A stretch of 64,000 bases of DNA from Oxalobacteraceae bacterium (GCA_013284265.1 JABTBR010000003.1:124001-188000); one strand, 5' to 3'. Shown: positions 44,192 to 54,496, numbered from the stretch's first letter. Program-made: numbers and translations. The notes: generated by a model from the letters alone, not told the origin.

Positions 44192-44329
44192 ACGCTTACT
44201 CCACAGAGTTTGATGTCCGCATCACTTGCGCCCAAGGATGGGCCTGGCAAGGAAAGTTGATTTCCCGGAAGCAAGCGCTGCCAGTCTGAAGAGTACCCTT
44301 TTATTCGGCGTCCCGCCATGTCTGGCACG

Positions 44330-46165
44330 TCAGAATTCCTCCCAGCCGTCGTTGCTGGACTGGGATGCCACAGCCGGCGCATGCTGGACGGAAGACAGTT
44401 GCTTGCGCGGCGGCGTCTTCGCGGCCACCGCCGGTACTGGGCGGCGCGCTGGCGCTGCCACTACCAGCGCAGGGGGCGCCAGGCGCCTGGCAGCGCTGTG
44501 GTCCGGAGCGAGCTTGAAGACGGCGACGGTATCGACCAGTTCCCTGGCCTGGATTTTCAGACTGCCGGCCGCCGCGGCCATTTGCTCGACCAGGGCGGCG
44601 TTTTGCTGGGTCACGGAATCCATGTCGTTGACCGCCTCACCCACTTGCGCGACGCCCTGGCTCTGCTCGGTGCTGGCGGCGCTGATCTCGCCCATGATGT
44701 CGGCCACCCGCTGGATGCCGGCGACGATCTCGGTCATCGTGCTGCCGGCGCTGTCGGCCAGGGCGCTACCCTGGTCGACCCGCTGCGCGCTGTCGGCGAT
44801 CAGCTGCTTGATCTCCTTGGCCGCCTCGGCGCTGCGCCCGGCCAGGCTGCGTACCTCGCTCGCCACCACGGCAAAGCCGCGGCCCTGCTCTCCCGCCCGG
44901 GCCGCTTCCACCGCGGCATTCAAGGCCAGGATATTGGTCTGGAAGGCGATGCCGTCGATGACGCTGAGAATGTCGGCGATTTTTTTGCTCGACTGGCTGA
45001 TTTGCTGCATGGTCTGCACCACCTGGGCCACCACTTCGCCGCCGGTGATGGCGATGTGCGATGCGCTCTGCGCCAGCTGATTGGCCTGGCGGGCATTGTC
45101 CGCGTTCTGCTTGACCGTCGAGTTGAGTTCCTCCATCGAGGCGGCGGTCTCTTCCAGCGAACTGGCTTGCGCCTCGGTGCGGGCGCTGAGGTCCAGATTA
45201 CCCTGCGCGATCTCGCTCGACGCTGTCGAGACGGTGTCCGAACCGCTGCGCACCTTGCTCACGACGTTGACAAAATTGGCGTGCATGCCGCTCAAGGCTG
45301 CGAGCAATTTGGCCACCTCGGCCGGTCCCTGCACCGCGATATCGACCGACAGGTCGCCGGCCGCCATGGCATCGGACAACTGCACCGCGTCGCGCAGCGA
45401 ACGGGCGATCTGCCGGTAGACATACCAGAGCGCCAGCGAAATGGTGAACAGCAGCAGCAGCGCCAGCCCGATCAGCACATAGAACCAGGTTTGCTTGCCG
45501 GCCTCGGCCTGATCGATTTCGTGTTGGGTGCGCTTGTCCAGCATCACCAGGAATTCATCGACCGGCTTCATGATCTTCGCCTTGTTGCGGTGGTAGGCGG
45601 CATCGTGCATCATGTCCCGCGCCTTTTCCAGGCTGGACTTGGTTTCCGCGCCGGCGCCGTCCTGCGCCGCCGGAGCGCGCTCCTTGACCAGGTTCATGGC
45701 GATGGTTTCTGTTTTGACGAGGTCGTTCGAGTTTTCACCGGCCTCTTTTAACTTGCCGAACTCGGCGTCGGTGAAGCCGGCCTGTTTCATCAGTTCGTTC
45801 AGGGCAATCGTGGCGCCCGTGCCCTTGCCGGGATCGATGTCGGCGGCGCGGAAATCCCAGTAGATCTTTTCGTATTCATTGGGGCGGGGTTTGTTGCCGT
45901 TGCGGATGGCGAGGATGTCCAGATATTGCTGCTCCCACTTCGCGTCGCCGGACACGACATAGGTGCGCGCCAGGCGCGTCAGGTCGTCCGAACTTTGACG
46001 CATTTCGTCGGCGAGCAGATAGGAGGCGTAGCGCGATTCGTTGGCCTTGGCGACCGCCGCGTTGGCGGCGCCCAATTGGCGGATGCCAATGCCCAGCATG
46101 GCAACCAGTGCCAGTACAATTGCCAGGGTGACCATGAACATCATTTTGATACTCGACGGCTTCAT
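44330..46165 (-). CDS. Methyl-accepting chemotaxis protein with C-terminal WEEF tail
   Basis: A 611-residue transmembrane chemoreceptor. Helices at about 9-29 and 213-233 bracket a periplasmic sensor ([45 protein letters not shown]). HAMP follows, then the signalling coiled coil with the highly conserved hairpin tip ([33 protein letters not shown]). A Pro/Ala-rich flexible tail (about 560-600) ends in NDGWEEF, resembling the CheR/CheB-tethering pentapeptide xWxxF. A TTGCAT/TATAAA promoter and an AGGAG site precede it. No che genes are nearby. Confidence 0.93.
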   Translation of the reverse strand: MKPSSIKMMFMVTLAIVLALVAMLGIGIRQLGAANAAVAKANESRYASYLLADEMRQSSDDLTRLARTYVVSGDAKWEQQYLDILAIRNGNKPRPNEYEKIYWDFRAADIDPGKGTGATIALNELMKQAGFTDAEFGKLKEAGENSNDLVKTETIAMNLVKERAPAAQDGAGAETKSSLEKARDMMHDAAYHRNKAKIMKPVDEFLVMLDKRTQHEIDQAEAGKQTWFYVLIGLALLLLFTISLALWYVYRQIARSLRDAVQLSDAMAAGDLSVDIAVQGPAEVAKLLAALSGMHANFVNVVSKVRSGSDTVSTASSEIAQGNLDLSARTEAQASSLEETAASMEELNSTVKQNADNARQANQLAQSASHIAITGGEVVAQVVQTMQQISQSSKKIADILSVIDGIAFQTNILALNAAVEAARAGEQGRGFAVVASEVRSLAGRSAEAAKEIKQLIADSAQRVDQGSALADSAGSTMTEIVAGIQRVADIMGEISAASTEQSQGVAQVGEAVNDMDSVTQQNAALVEQMAAAAGSLKIQARELVDTVAVFKLAPDHSAARRLAPPALVVAAPARRPVPAVAAKTPPRKQLSSVQHAPAVASQSSNDGWEEF

Positions 46166-46205
46166 TTGGTACTCCTATCGGGCGTTATTTTGTTTCCGCA
46201 TGGAA

Positions 46206-46234
46206 TTTATAACTGAGACCCTACAGGAATGCAA
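46206..46234 (-). promoter_or_regulatory. Promoter of the chemoreceptor gene
   Basis: On the minus strand, TTGCAT (46229-46234), a 17-base spacer and TATAAA (46206-46211) form a sigma-70 promoter about 40 bases before the start codon. Confidence 0.6.
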
Positions 46235-46296
46235 GTAACTCGTCTTCGCATTTCATGTCAAAGAATTGTCATTTGATGACAGCCTGCCGGGCACGC

Positions 46297-47046
46297 TCAG
46301 AGCTTGCGGCCCCACGCCCCGAAGGCCATATCGCTGACATAAATCGAGTCGATACTGGCGCGCTCGGCATTGAGGCGCTGCTCCAGCGTGTCGATGCCGA
46401 TATCGTCCGCGCTGGCCACGCCATGGCGGACGATGCGCGGCAGCATGGCGCGGATGATGCCGGCCAGCGGATAGTGGGACTGCTGGCCCTGGATGACGGC
46501 CTCGGCGCGGATCTGCTCGACCGCCAGCCCAGCCTGGCTCAGCACGGACGACAGCGCGAAGCCCATATGGATGTTGGCGCCCTCGCGGGCGACCGTTTGC
46601 CAGATCCAGGCATTGACCTGCTGATGCAGGGGCAGGGGCAGGACGGTGCCGGGCACCATCGTCGAATCGCTCTCCTGGAACACGGCAATGCCGCCGGGGC
46701 GCAGCGCGGCCACGCAGTCGCGCAGAGTTTCCACCGGGTCGGGCAGGTACATCAGCACGCGCCGGCCGACGACGGCGTCGAAGGGTTCCAGATCGGCATG
46801 CTTGCTCAGGTCGTATTCGACGAAGGAGACATTCGCCAGCCCCAGCGCGGCGGCCTTTTCGCGGGCGGCGGCCAGGGGAGCGGCCTCGCGGTCGATGCCG
46901 ACCACCTGGCCGGTCTTGCGCACCATCGAGGCCAGCAGAAACGATACTTCGCCGCTGCCGCAACCGATGTCGAGTACACGCATGCCTTGCGTAATGCCGG
47001 CGTCGGCCAGCAGACGTTCCGTAAAACTGCTGACACCATGGGACAT
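46297..47046 (-). CDS. Class I SAM-dependent methyltransferase
   Basis: A 249-residue protein. Motif I is VLDIGCGSGEVSFLLASMV, followed by VVGIDREAAPLAAAREKAAALGLANVSFVEYDL and FDAVVGRRVLMYLPDPVETLRDCVAALRPGG, the UbiE/Methyltransf_25 pattern. The C-terminal half (IHMGFALSSVLSQAGLAV) is a lid of unknown specificity. A GGAG site precedes the ATG. It stands alone between the chemoreceptor and the divergent FtsH-like gene. The substrate cannot be told. Confidence 0.88.
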   Translation of the reverse strand: MSHGVSSFTERLLADAGITQGMRVLDIGCGSGEVSFLLASMVRKTGQVVGIDREAAPLAAAREKAAALGLANVSFVEYDLSKHADLEPFDAVVGRRVLMYLPDPVETLRDCVAALRPGGIAVFQESDSTMVPGTVLPLPLHQQVNAWIWQTVAREGANIHMGFALSSVLSQAGLAVEQIRAEAVIQGQQSHYPLAGIIRAMLPRIVRHGVASADDIGIDTLEQRLNAERASIDSIYVSDMAFGAWGRKL

Positions 47047-47260
47047 GGGAAGACTCCGTCAAGGTCGGGTACCTCAGAGCTTAACGTGTTCTCAAAAGCT
47101 TTGTCGATAGTTGCAGGAACTAGCATCCGGATAGCGGCGCCAGGCACGGCCCGAGCGGGGCCGCCGGAAATCCTTTTTTCGCCACAATATCAAGTAGTTA
47201 AGCCCTGTTATCAAGTTCCTCATAGCTGTTGCGCATGCTGTTTTTTTGTGCAGGCTGAGC

Positions 47261-47289
47261 GTCACAAAGCGGCCGATCCGCGTTATAGT
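47261..47289 (+). promoter_or_regulatory. Candidate promoter for the FtsH-like gene
   Basis: GTCACA (47261-47266), 17 bases and TATAGT (47284-47289) form a moderate sigma-70 match about 200 bases before the start codon. The 441-base gap 47047-47487 holds no other recognisable feature. Confidence 0.35.
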
Positions 47290-47487
47290 CGGGGTTCAAT
47301 GTATTGCCACGCGGCATCTCATTCGGATCACTGAGCGCGCATGCATTGGCGCCTTCCTTCAAGTGGAAGGTGTACCGTCCGGCAGCGCCCCACCATGCGC
47401 ACCGGTACTGGCCAGCACGGCTGCCGCGCCTCGTCCATGCGCGCCGGCCTGCGCCGCGTTTTTCCCGCTCGCCGCCGGATCGTCATC

Positions 47488-49413
47488 ATGTCTACTCTGT
47501 ATAAATTTCAACTCGCGCTGAAGAACAACTATGTCCGTTTCGGCCTGGCCGCCTTGCTGGCGCTGGCCGTCGCGCTGTTCAACTGGCGCGGCGAAGTGGC
47601 GCAAGACCCCAGCCCGGTGCTGCGGTCCCAGGACATCTCGCAGATCACCGCCCTGGTGGGCCAGCGCCAGCGCCTGGCCTATCTGCTGGTGGCCGCGCCG
47701 CTGTCGGAGGCGCCGCGCTATATCTTCAAGTTCAAAGACGAGTCCGCTGTCCATGTGGTGAAAGTGCCCAGCACCTCCCACCTGAGCCTGGAGCGCGAAG
47801 TCTTGCTGCGCAATGCGCTGCCGTATGCGATTGCCAAGGATGACTTTCTGGCCAGCCACAAGGCGGTCATGGCCGAGGACGATGGCAGCGCCATGGCCGC
47901 CGCCGGGATTTTCCTGCGTGCCCATTTTGTCGATATGCTGCTGATCGGCCTGGTGCTGTATTTCTTCAAGTTCGGCATGCCCGGCGCGGGCGCCTCGGCC
48001 ACCGTGCTGATGCCCGAGCAGCTGGGCGGCAGCATGGACGACCTGATCGGCATGGAAGACATCAAGCAGGAAGTGCTGCACCTGGAAGACATGATACGCA
48101 ACCGCGGCCTCTACCGCGAACACGATATCGACCGCCCCTTCAATGTGATGCTGACGGGGCCGGCCGGCACCGGCAAGACCAAGCTGGCCGGTTATCTGGC
48201 CAAGCGCTTGAATATGCCGCTGATCCAGGCGTCGGCCTCGGCGCTGGAATCGGGTTTCATCGGCGGCGGCTCCAAGGCCCTGCAGGCGCTGCACCGCAAG
48301 GCTTGCGCCCGCGGCAATTGCATCATTTTCCTGGACGAGGCACAGACCCTGTTCGTGCCGCGCGGGCGCGGCGACAAGAAGTGGGAAGACGATACCGCCA
48401 ACACCTTGCTCGGCCTGCTCGACGGCGTGCGCAGCGATCAGGGCGCCGGCGTGATCTGGGTGGTCGCCTCCAACTTCGACGATGCCTCTTCGCAGATGGA
48501 CGAGGCGATGCTGCGCCGCTTCTCCGTCAAGATCAATTTCCGCCTGCCCAACAAGAGCGAGCGCCATCAGCTGCTGCATTCCTTCTTGGCGCGCAAGGCC
48601 GAGGGCTGCGTCGACTGGGCCCATCTGGACCTGAACCAGGTGGCCGAGATCACGGCCAACCTCAGCCCGGCGCTATTGCAGACCGTGGCCGAGCGCGCCA
48701 GCATGATCGCGATTCAGGAACATTGCACCATCAACACCGACCTGATGTTCCGCGCCTTCGAGCGTGCCACCATCGGCCTGACCGACCGCGCCACGACCGC
48801 CGAAAAACAGCGCCAGCGCGAGCGCATCGCCTTGCACGAGCTGGGCCACTTCTTCATGCAGATCGATCCCTGGTTGCGCCAGGGCATGTCGCTGGCCGAG
48901 GTCAAGGAAAAGTCGCCGCTACTCAAGATCAGCACCGAGTCGGTTTCCAAGCTGGGTGCGCTCGGCTATGTGCTGTCCGCTGGCGATGATGTGGCACTGC
49001 GCACGCTGGAGGAAATGGAGCGCGATGTGATCCAGCTATATGGTGGCGTGGCGGCGGAGGAATTGTTCTACGGCGCACGCGGCATTTCGGTGGGCAGCCA
49101 GAACGATATCGAAAAGGCGACCTCGCTGCTGGACCTGATGGTCAACCGCCTGTCGATGTATTCGCGCTCCAAGCTCGACTACCGCCAGTTCAAGGGCGAG
49201 GGCAGCGCCGAGCGCACGCTGAGCCAGGTGGAAGCGAAGGCGGATGAACTGTACAACTACACCCTGGGCGCGATCGCCGAGTATCGCGAGCCGATTGACT
49301 CGCTCAAGGATGTGCTGCTGGAGCATTATGTGCTGTCCAAGGATGCGATCTTCGACCTGCTGGCGGAACGCCAGACCAGCTTGCCGCGCAAGGCGCTCTT
49401 GCAGGTGGCGTGA
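47488..49413 (+). CDS. FtsH-like membrane AAA+ metalloprotease, divergent paralog
   Basis: A 641-residue protein laid out like FtsH. Membrane helices lie near 12-30 and 150-170 and flank a periplasmic segment. The AAA+ module has Walker A GPAGTGKT at 224-231, Walker B CIIFLDEA and a second-region arginine pair (MDEAMLRRFSVKINF). The M41 protease domain has HELGH at 450-454 and the third-ligand segment SQNDIEKATSLLDLMVNRLSM. The sequence differs from housekeeping FtsH (for example, FVDMLLIG and GRGDKKWEDDTANTLLGLLDG). It is not next to rlmE or folP. It may handle specific membrane or stress substrates. The start is ATG 47488; upstream codons are not protein-like. Confidence 0.9.
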   Translation: MSTLYKFQLALKNNYVRFGLAALLALAVALFNWRGEVAQDPSPVLRSQDISQITALVGQRQRLAYLLVAAPLSEAPRYIFKFKDESAVHVVKVPSTSHLSLEREVLLRNALPYAIAKDDFLASHKAVMAEDDGSAMAAAGIFLRAHFVDMLLIGLVLYFFKFGMPGAGASATVLMPEQLGGSMDDLIGMEDIKQEVLHLEDMIRNRGLYREHDIDRPFNVMLTGPAGTGKTKLAGYLAKRLNMPLIQASASALESGFIGGGSKALQALHRKACARGNCIIFLDEAQTLFVPRGRGDKKWEDDTANTLLGLLDGVRSDQGAGVIWVVASNFDDASSQMDEAMLRRFSVKINFRLPNKSERHQLLHSFLARKAEGCVDWAHLDLNQVAEITANLSPALLQTVAERASMIAIQEHCTINTDLMFRAFERATIGLTDRATTAEKQRQRERIALHELGHFFMQIDPWLRQGMSLAEVKEKSPLLKISTESVSKLGALGYVLSAGDDVALRTLEEMERDVIQLYGGVAAEELFYGARGISVGSQNDIEKATSLLDLMVNRLSMYSRSKLDYRQFKGEGSAERTLSQVEAKADELYNYTLGAIAEYREPIDSLKDVLLEHYVLSKDAIFDLLAERQTSLPRKALLQVA

Positions 49414-49434
49414 AGGGGCGGGCGATCGCCGCCC

Positions 49435-50565
49435 TCAGTCGCTCAGATTGTGGCGCGCCAGGCAGACGGTAAACACGCAACCCTTGCCGGGGAAATCCTG
49501 CACGCTGAGCAGGCCCCCGTTGGCCGCGATGTTTTGCTGCGCGATCCGCAGGCCCAGGCCGGCGCCGGGCGCGGCCGTGCCGCTATGCGGACAGGGTTCA
49601 AGCAGTGTCAGTGCCAGGCCTGCTGGCAAGCCGCCGCAACGATCGAGCACATCAATGAAGATGCGCTCCCCGGCGGCATAGGCGCTCAGCGTCACGGTGG
49701 AATGGCGGTGCGTGAATTTGATGGCGTTTTGCAGCAGGTTGGCCACGCCCGACAGTAGCGTGGCGCGGTTGCCACTGATGGCCAGCCCGGCGTCGACCGC
49801 CGGCACGTCCAGCGTGCATTGCCTGGCCAGCGCGGAGACGCTGGCCCAGTCTTTTAGTTCCGCAATAAATTCGGCCAGCGAGAAGGTATTCGATACCCTG
49901 AGCGGATGGGCGTATTCGAGCACATCGCTGACGGCAAGTTCGATCAGGCCGGACACTTTCTGCAGGCTGCTTTCCAGGATCGAGCCGGCCGCGCCGCCCA
50001 GATTGAGGTTGACGCCCCGGGTGGCCGACAGGGCCATCGATGCCGTGCCCAGCAGGTCGTGCAATTCCTGCGCGAAACCGGCCATGCGTTGATTGACATT
50101 GCAGGCATGCAGATCGACGACCAACGCATTGCGTTGATGGCTGACCTCGGTGATGGCGGCGGCCATGGCATTGTCAAGGCAGCGCTTCAAGGTGCGCAGG
50201 GCGTCGCCTTCGATGGGCTGGTGGAACGCGCTTGCAAGGTCGGTAATGGAGGCGGACAGGTCGGCATAATCGTGCACCACCTGAGCGGCGGAAAATCCCA
50301 TGTTCAGCAATTCCTTGCCGTGCAGCGCGGCCGAGACGCCGATGTCCGGGGCCGCGAGGGCGGTGCCGGATTCGCGGGCAAGTCCGCGGCGCTCCCCCTG
50401 GTCGGCCAGTTGCTCGACCCGCAGCGTGCGGATCAACTGTTCGAGGCACTTCGGTACCCCTCTGAGCAATTGCAGCTCGGTGGCCGAACGTCCGGGCCGG
50501 GCCGCTACTTTGAGGCGGCAACGGCCGGCCAGTTCATCGCGGTTATTGCTAAGAAAGTCGTACAT
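49435..50565 (-). CDS. Soluble sensor histidine kinase
   Basis: A 376-residue protein with no membrane segment. The N-terminal helical part (MYDFLSNNRDELAGRC..., about 1-160) resembles the RsbRD-type sensor region of stress regulators. The transmitter has GFAQELHDLLGTASMALSAT as the likely phospho-acceptor helix, then HATPase boxes (NLLQNAIKFTH, DRCGGLPAGLAL, GAGLGLRIA). The ATG at 50565 follows a GGAAGG site; the GTG at 50586 is less likely. It is convergent with the FtsH-like gene (22 bases apart). It has no adjacent response regulator, but the signalling cluster at 51149-56433 begins upstream on the other strand. Confidence 0.86.
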   Translation of the reverse strand: MYDFLSNNRDELAGRCRLKVAARPGRSATELQLLRGVPKCLEQLIRTLRVEQLADQGERRGLARESGTALAAPDIGVSAALHGKELLNMGFSAAQVVHDYADLSASITDLASAFHQPIEGDALRTLKRCLDNAMAAAITEVSHQRNALVVDLHACNVNQRMAGFAQELHDLLGTASMALSATRGVNLNLGGAAGSILESSLQKVSGLIELAVSDVLEYAHPLRVSNTFSLAEFIAELKDWASVSALARQCTLDVPAVDAGLAISGNRATLLSGVANLLQNAIKFTHRHSTVTLSAYAAGERIFIDVLDRCGGLPAGLALTLLEPCPHSGTAAPGAGLGLRIAQQNIAANGGLLSVQDFPGKGCVFTVCLARHNLSD

Positions 50566-51148
50566 CGTGGCCGAGCCTTCCGCCACAAATGCGGCATGGT
50601 CGACTGATGATCCGGGATGGCGTTCAGGCGATGCTGCAGGCTAACATGATGTGCGGAAACACTCGGTGCGCTAGCACGCTTTCCGTGGCCTCAGGTCGGC
50701 ACCGAATGGCGCGGCAGGCTGATCGTAAAAATGCAGCCCAGACCAGATGCGGCCCCTGGTCTCCCTGTGTCGATGTGCGGCATGCGGCATGCGCTTGCGA
50801 TGGCGTACACAGACGGCGGCGAGCGTGCGGCGCCGGATGAAAGCCAGTGTTTTTTTGACAGCATTCGGAGCTATGCGTGCTATGCTGATACCAGGCTCAG
50901 TGTGCCGAGACCGGCAGCTGCCCCGTCCTTCCCCTGTGTGCATCACCTTTGGCACTGCGCGCGCCGCATGCCTGCCAAAGCCATCTGCCCCTTGCAGGGC
51001 GAGGAACTCCTGTGATGCTTGCACTGCTTCCAGATTCTCATTGTCCGCACCTGTATGTGCGCTTGCGTACATTGGACCGGAAGCGCGGCGCGGGCCGTCC
51101 GGATTGCGTGCCTTCGCGTCCGCCTGATCTGGCCAGGAGCCCCTTGCG
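50566..51148. other. Intergenic stretch without a recognisable gene
   Basis: This 583-base gap between divergent genes holds only short frames of non-protein-like composition. It must contain the promoters of the kinase and the GGDEF-EAL gene. I could not place them with confidence. Confidence 0.5.
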
Positions 51149-52882
51149 ATGACTGCCGAAGACATGCCCCCGAGCATAGAGCGACGCGTACATACGCGCG
51201 CTCACCTGGTCGAGCGGCGTGCCGGTCACCAGAGTGGCGACCGTTTCATGGCCGAGCGCGAGCAGCAACTGGCGTTGCACGAGGAGTTGAGTCAAGAGCA
51301 GGCAATGCAGGCAGGACAGGAGCAACTGGTGTGCGATCGCGAGCAGGCCATGACGCAGATGGAGCAGGATCTGCAGCAGCGTCTGCTCTCGCTGCAGATG
51401 CGCGAAGAGCTGATACAGATCCGTGAAAAAGTCCTCGGCGAAACCGAGCATGTGCGGCTGACGCTGGAGCAGCATGTGCAAAGGCTCAGGCAAGCCAATG
51501 AGCAATTGGTGATTTCGGCCATCCAGGCGCAAATAATGAGCGAGCAGATCCACCACGCCAACGAGGTCATGGGCCATATGGCGCGCCACGATTTCCTGAC
51601 CAATCTGCCCAACCGCATGCTGCTGATGGAGCGGCTGGAGGCGGGCATCAGCATGGCGGCGCGCCAGGGCGGCAAGCTGGCCGTGCTGTTCATCGACCTC
51701 GACCGCTTCAAGGTGATCAACGATTCGCTGGGCCATGCGATGGGCGACCTGGTGCTGCAGATGGTGGCGCAGCGCTTGCTAAGCGTGCTGCGCAACAGCG
51801 ATACCGCCTGCCGCCAGGGTGGCGACGAGTTCGTGCTGCTGCTGCCCGACATCGAGGACGAGCATGATGTCAGCGAGGTCGGCGACAAGGTGTGCCAGAC
51901 CATCGCGGCACCCTATGAATTGCCGGGCCAGCAAGTGCATATCGGCGTGACCATCGGCATCAGCGTCTATCCCGACGACGGCGACGACGCGGCCACGCTG
52001 ATCCGCAACGCCGACGTGGCCATGTACGACGCCAAGCAGAGCGGGCGTGGCTGCTACCACTTCTACCGTCCGGAACTGAACCTGCGGGTGGTCGAACGCC
52101 AGCGCACCGAGACCGATCTGCACCATGCGCTTGAACATGGCGAATTTTTCCTGTGCTACCAGCCCAAGGTCAATCTGGACAGCGGGCGCATCATCGGCGC
52201 CGAGGCGCTGCTGCGCTGGGACCATCCGCGCATGGGCGTGCTGGCGCCGGCCCGCTTCATTCCGGTGGCCGAGAGTTGCGGGCTGATCGTGCCGATCGGC
52301 GACTGGGTGATGCGGGCGGCCTGCCAGCAGGCGCGGCGCTGGCGCGACGCCGGCCTGCAACCGGGCTCGATGGCGGTGAATATTTCGGCGCTGGAATTCC
52401 GCTGCGCCGATTTCATCCCCAATCTGCGCCGCATCCTCAGCACGACGGGACTGCCCGCCGCCTGCCTGGAGCTGGAAATCACCGAAGGCGTGCTGATGGA
52501 GGATGCCGAGGCCAGCGCGGCCATCCTGCACCAGCTCAAGAGCCTGGGCGTCTCGCTGGCGGTCGACGATTTCGGCACCGGCTACTCCAGCCTCAGCTAT
52601 CTGAACCAGTTCCCCATCGATGTGCTGAAGATCGACCAATCCTTCGTGCGCGGCGTCGAAGCCGATCCCGGCAAGGGCGCCATCGTCGACGCCGTTATCG
52701 CCATGGGCGCCAGCCTGGGCCAGCGGGTGATCGCCGAAGGTGTGGAAAGCGAGGCGCAGCGCGGCTTCCTGCGCGCCCGCCATTGCGCCGAAGGGCAGGG
52801 CTATCTGTTCGGCCAGCCCCTGGCGCCGGACGATTTCGTCGCGCTGCTGGGCGGCAATCCGGGACCGGGCACGCCATGCTAG
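51149..52882 (+). CDS. GGDEF-EAL protein with N-terminal coiled coil
   Basis: A 577-residue cytosolic protein. Residues about 30-145 are a long Glu/Gln-rich coiled coil (LALHEELSQEQAMQAGQEQLV...). GGDEF is intact at 224-228 (RQGGDEF), with FLTNLPNRMLL and FIDLDRFKVINDSLGH. EAL is at 352-354 with ITEGVLMED, DDFGTGYSS and AEGVESEAQ. It can in principle make and degrade cyclic di-GMP. It has no receiver or PAS domain, so the signal may come through the coiled coil. It is the first gene of a same-strand series with a kinase-REC protein and the KaiC-like ATPase. Confidence 0.92.
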   Translation: MTAEDMPPSIERRVHTRAHLVERRAGHQSGDRFMAEREQQLALHEELSQEQAMQAGQEQLVCDREQAMTQMEQDLQQRLLSLQMREELIQIREKVLGETEHVRLTLEQHVQRLRQANEQLVISAIQAQIMSEQIHHANEVMGHMARHDFLTNLPNRMLLMERLEAGISMAARQGGKLAVLFIDLDRFKVINDSLGHAMGDLVLQMVAQRLLSVLRNSDTACRQGGDEFVLLLPDIEDEHDVSEVGDKVCQTIAAPYELPGQQVHIGVTIGISVYPDDGDDAATLIRNADVAMYDAKQSGRGCYHFYRPELNLRVVERQRTETDLHHALEHGEFFLCYQPKVNLDSGRIIGAEALLRWDHPRMGVLAPARFIPVAESCGLIVPIGDWVMRAACQQARRWRDAGLQPGSMAVNISALEFRCADFIPNLRRILSTTGLPAACLELEITEGVLMEDAEASAAILHQLKSLGVSLAVDDFGTGYSSLSYLNQFPIDVLKIDQSFVRGVEADPGKGAIVDAVIAMGASLGQRVIAEGVESEAQRGFLRARHCAEGQGYLFGQPLAPDDFVALLGGNPGPGTPC

Positions 52883-53110
52883 CGCGCGCAGCCAGCGGTA
52901 TTTCACCGGCGCAGGGAAATAGCGTGTATCGTGGCAGCATATTATGACGATGTCAGTCATTCATCATTGCCTCAGTTTGCCCTACGCAATTGGCTGGTCC
53001 AATGCAACCGCAGTTCACCGAAGCCCGATCTTCCTTGTTCCCACCGGCTGGCGCAGCATTCTCCGCAGCATTTTTCTGGAAGCGCTAGACCATGTGGCAC
53101 GCCCGCGATC

Positions 53111-54496
53111 ATGAACAAGGAACTTGATATCAGCCTGTCCGGCCTGTCCGCCATGCCGCGCGACGATGTCGGCGGCAACCGGGGCAACCGGGGCGAGCTG
53201 GCCGAGCTGCATGGGGATGAGGTGGCCCGGCTCGGCGGCCTGATCGCCCAGTTGCTGCAGGATGTGGACGTGCTGCAGAAGCGCCAGAGCGGCATGCCCC
53301 AGCTGGAAAACCATGTGCTGCAATTGCGCGAAGCCAATGAAAACCTGGTGCGCGCCACCTTCGGCGCCCAGGATCTGCAGGCGGTGGCCGAAGCGGCCAC
53401 GCGGCGCCAGACCGAATTCCTGTCGATGCTGGCACACGAGCTGCGCAATCCGCTGCAACCGATCGCGCTGGCCAACGATCTGCTGGGCAAACTGACGGGC
53501 AGCCATCCCGAACTGCCGCGGCTGCAGGGCATCATCGACCGCCAGGTGCAGCATCTGGCCCGGCTGGTCAACGACCTGCTCGATGCCTCGCGCGTGACCA
53601 GCGGCAAGCTGGTGCTGCAAAATGGCCCGGTCAGGCTGGCCGAGATGCTGGAGATCGCGATCGAAACCAGCCAGCCCAGTCTGGACCGGCGCCGCCAGAC
53701 CGTCACCGTCGAGTTGCCCGAGCAGCCCATCGTCATCAAGGGCGACCTGGTGCGCCTGGCCCAGGTATTTACCAATCTGCTGATCAACGCCTCCAAATTT
53801 TCGCCCGAAGGCGAGCACATCTCCGTGCATGTCAGCACCCATGGACAGGCCGCGCGCATCCTGGTGCGCGACCATGGCATGGGCATCAGTGCGGCCATGC
53901 AACCCTTTATTTTCGATCTGTTCACCCAGGGCGAGCGTTCGATGGAGCGCGCCCAGGGCGGGCTGGGCATCGGCCTGTCGCTGGTGCGCAGCGTCGTGGA
54001 GCTGCATGGCGGCACGGTCGCGGTGAGCAGCGCCGGCGCCGGCTGCGGCAGCGAATTCGCGGTGCTGCTGCCGATGGAGTTCGAACGGGCCAGTCCGCCT
54101 GTGCCGGCCACGGTCAGCGCCCAGCCGGCGAAGTCCTGCAAGATCCTGCTGGTGGAAGACAATCCCGATGCCAACGAAACCCTGCGCCTGCTGCTGGTGC
54201 TGTCCGGGCACGAGGTCAAGGCTTGCTTCAACGGCGTCAGCGCGGCGGCCGAGGCACTGCTGTGCCAATACGATTTTGTGATCTCCGACATCGGCTTGCC
54301 GGGCATGGATGGCTATGAGCTGGTGCAGGAAATCCGCGCCCACGCATCCGGCCGGCTGCCGTATTTTATCGCCACCTCGGGCTATCAGCAGGACATCCAG
54401 CGCGCCCGTGCGATAGACTGCGGCTTTGACCATTATCTGGTCAAGCCGCTGGCCATCGATGTGCTGCTGGCGCTGATCGAACACCATGCGCACTAA
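53111..54496 (+). CDS. Hybrid histidine kinase (HisKA-HATPase-REC), cytosolic
   Basis: A 461-residue protein starting at ATG 53111 (MNKELDIS); the frame upstream to 52931 is not protein-like. The N-terminal part is helical (about 30-95). HisKA has FLSMLAHELRNPLQPIALAND, then HATPase (NLLINASKFSPEG, GGLGIGLSLVRSVVELHGG). A C-terminal receiver has ILLVEDNPDANETLRLLL, the phospho-Asp in ISDIGLPGMDGYE and a KPLA ending. It lies 84 bases before a small ORF and then the KaiC-like gene. A kinase beside KaiC recalls the SasA/Hik pattern of clock systems; this is inference. Confidence 0.9.
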   Translation: MNKELDISLSGLSAMPRDDVGGNRGNRGELAELHGDEVARLGGLIAQLLQDVDVLQKRQSGMPQLENHVLQLREANENLVRATFGAQDLQAVAEAATRRQTEFLSMLAHELRNPLQPIALANDLLGKLTGSHPELPRLQGIIDRQVQHLARLVNDLLDASRVTSGKLVLQNGPVRLAEMLEIAIETSQPSLDRRRQTVTVELPEQPIVIKGDLVRLAQVFTNLLINASKFSPEGEHISVHVSTHGQAARILVRDHGMGISAAMQPFIFDLFTQGERSMERAQGGLGIGLSLVRSVVELHGGTVAVSSAGAGCGSEFAVLLPMEFERASPPVPATVSAQPAKSCKILLVEDNPDANETLRLLLVLSGHEVKACFNGVSAAAEALLCQYDFVISDIGLPGMDGYELVQEIRAHASGRLPYFIATSGYQQDIQRARAIDCGFDHYLVKPLAIDVLLALIEHHAH

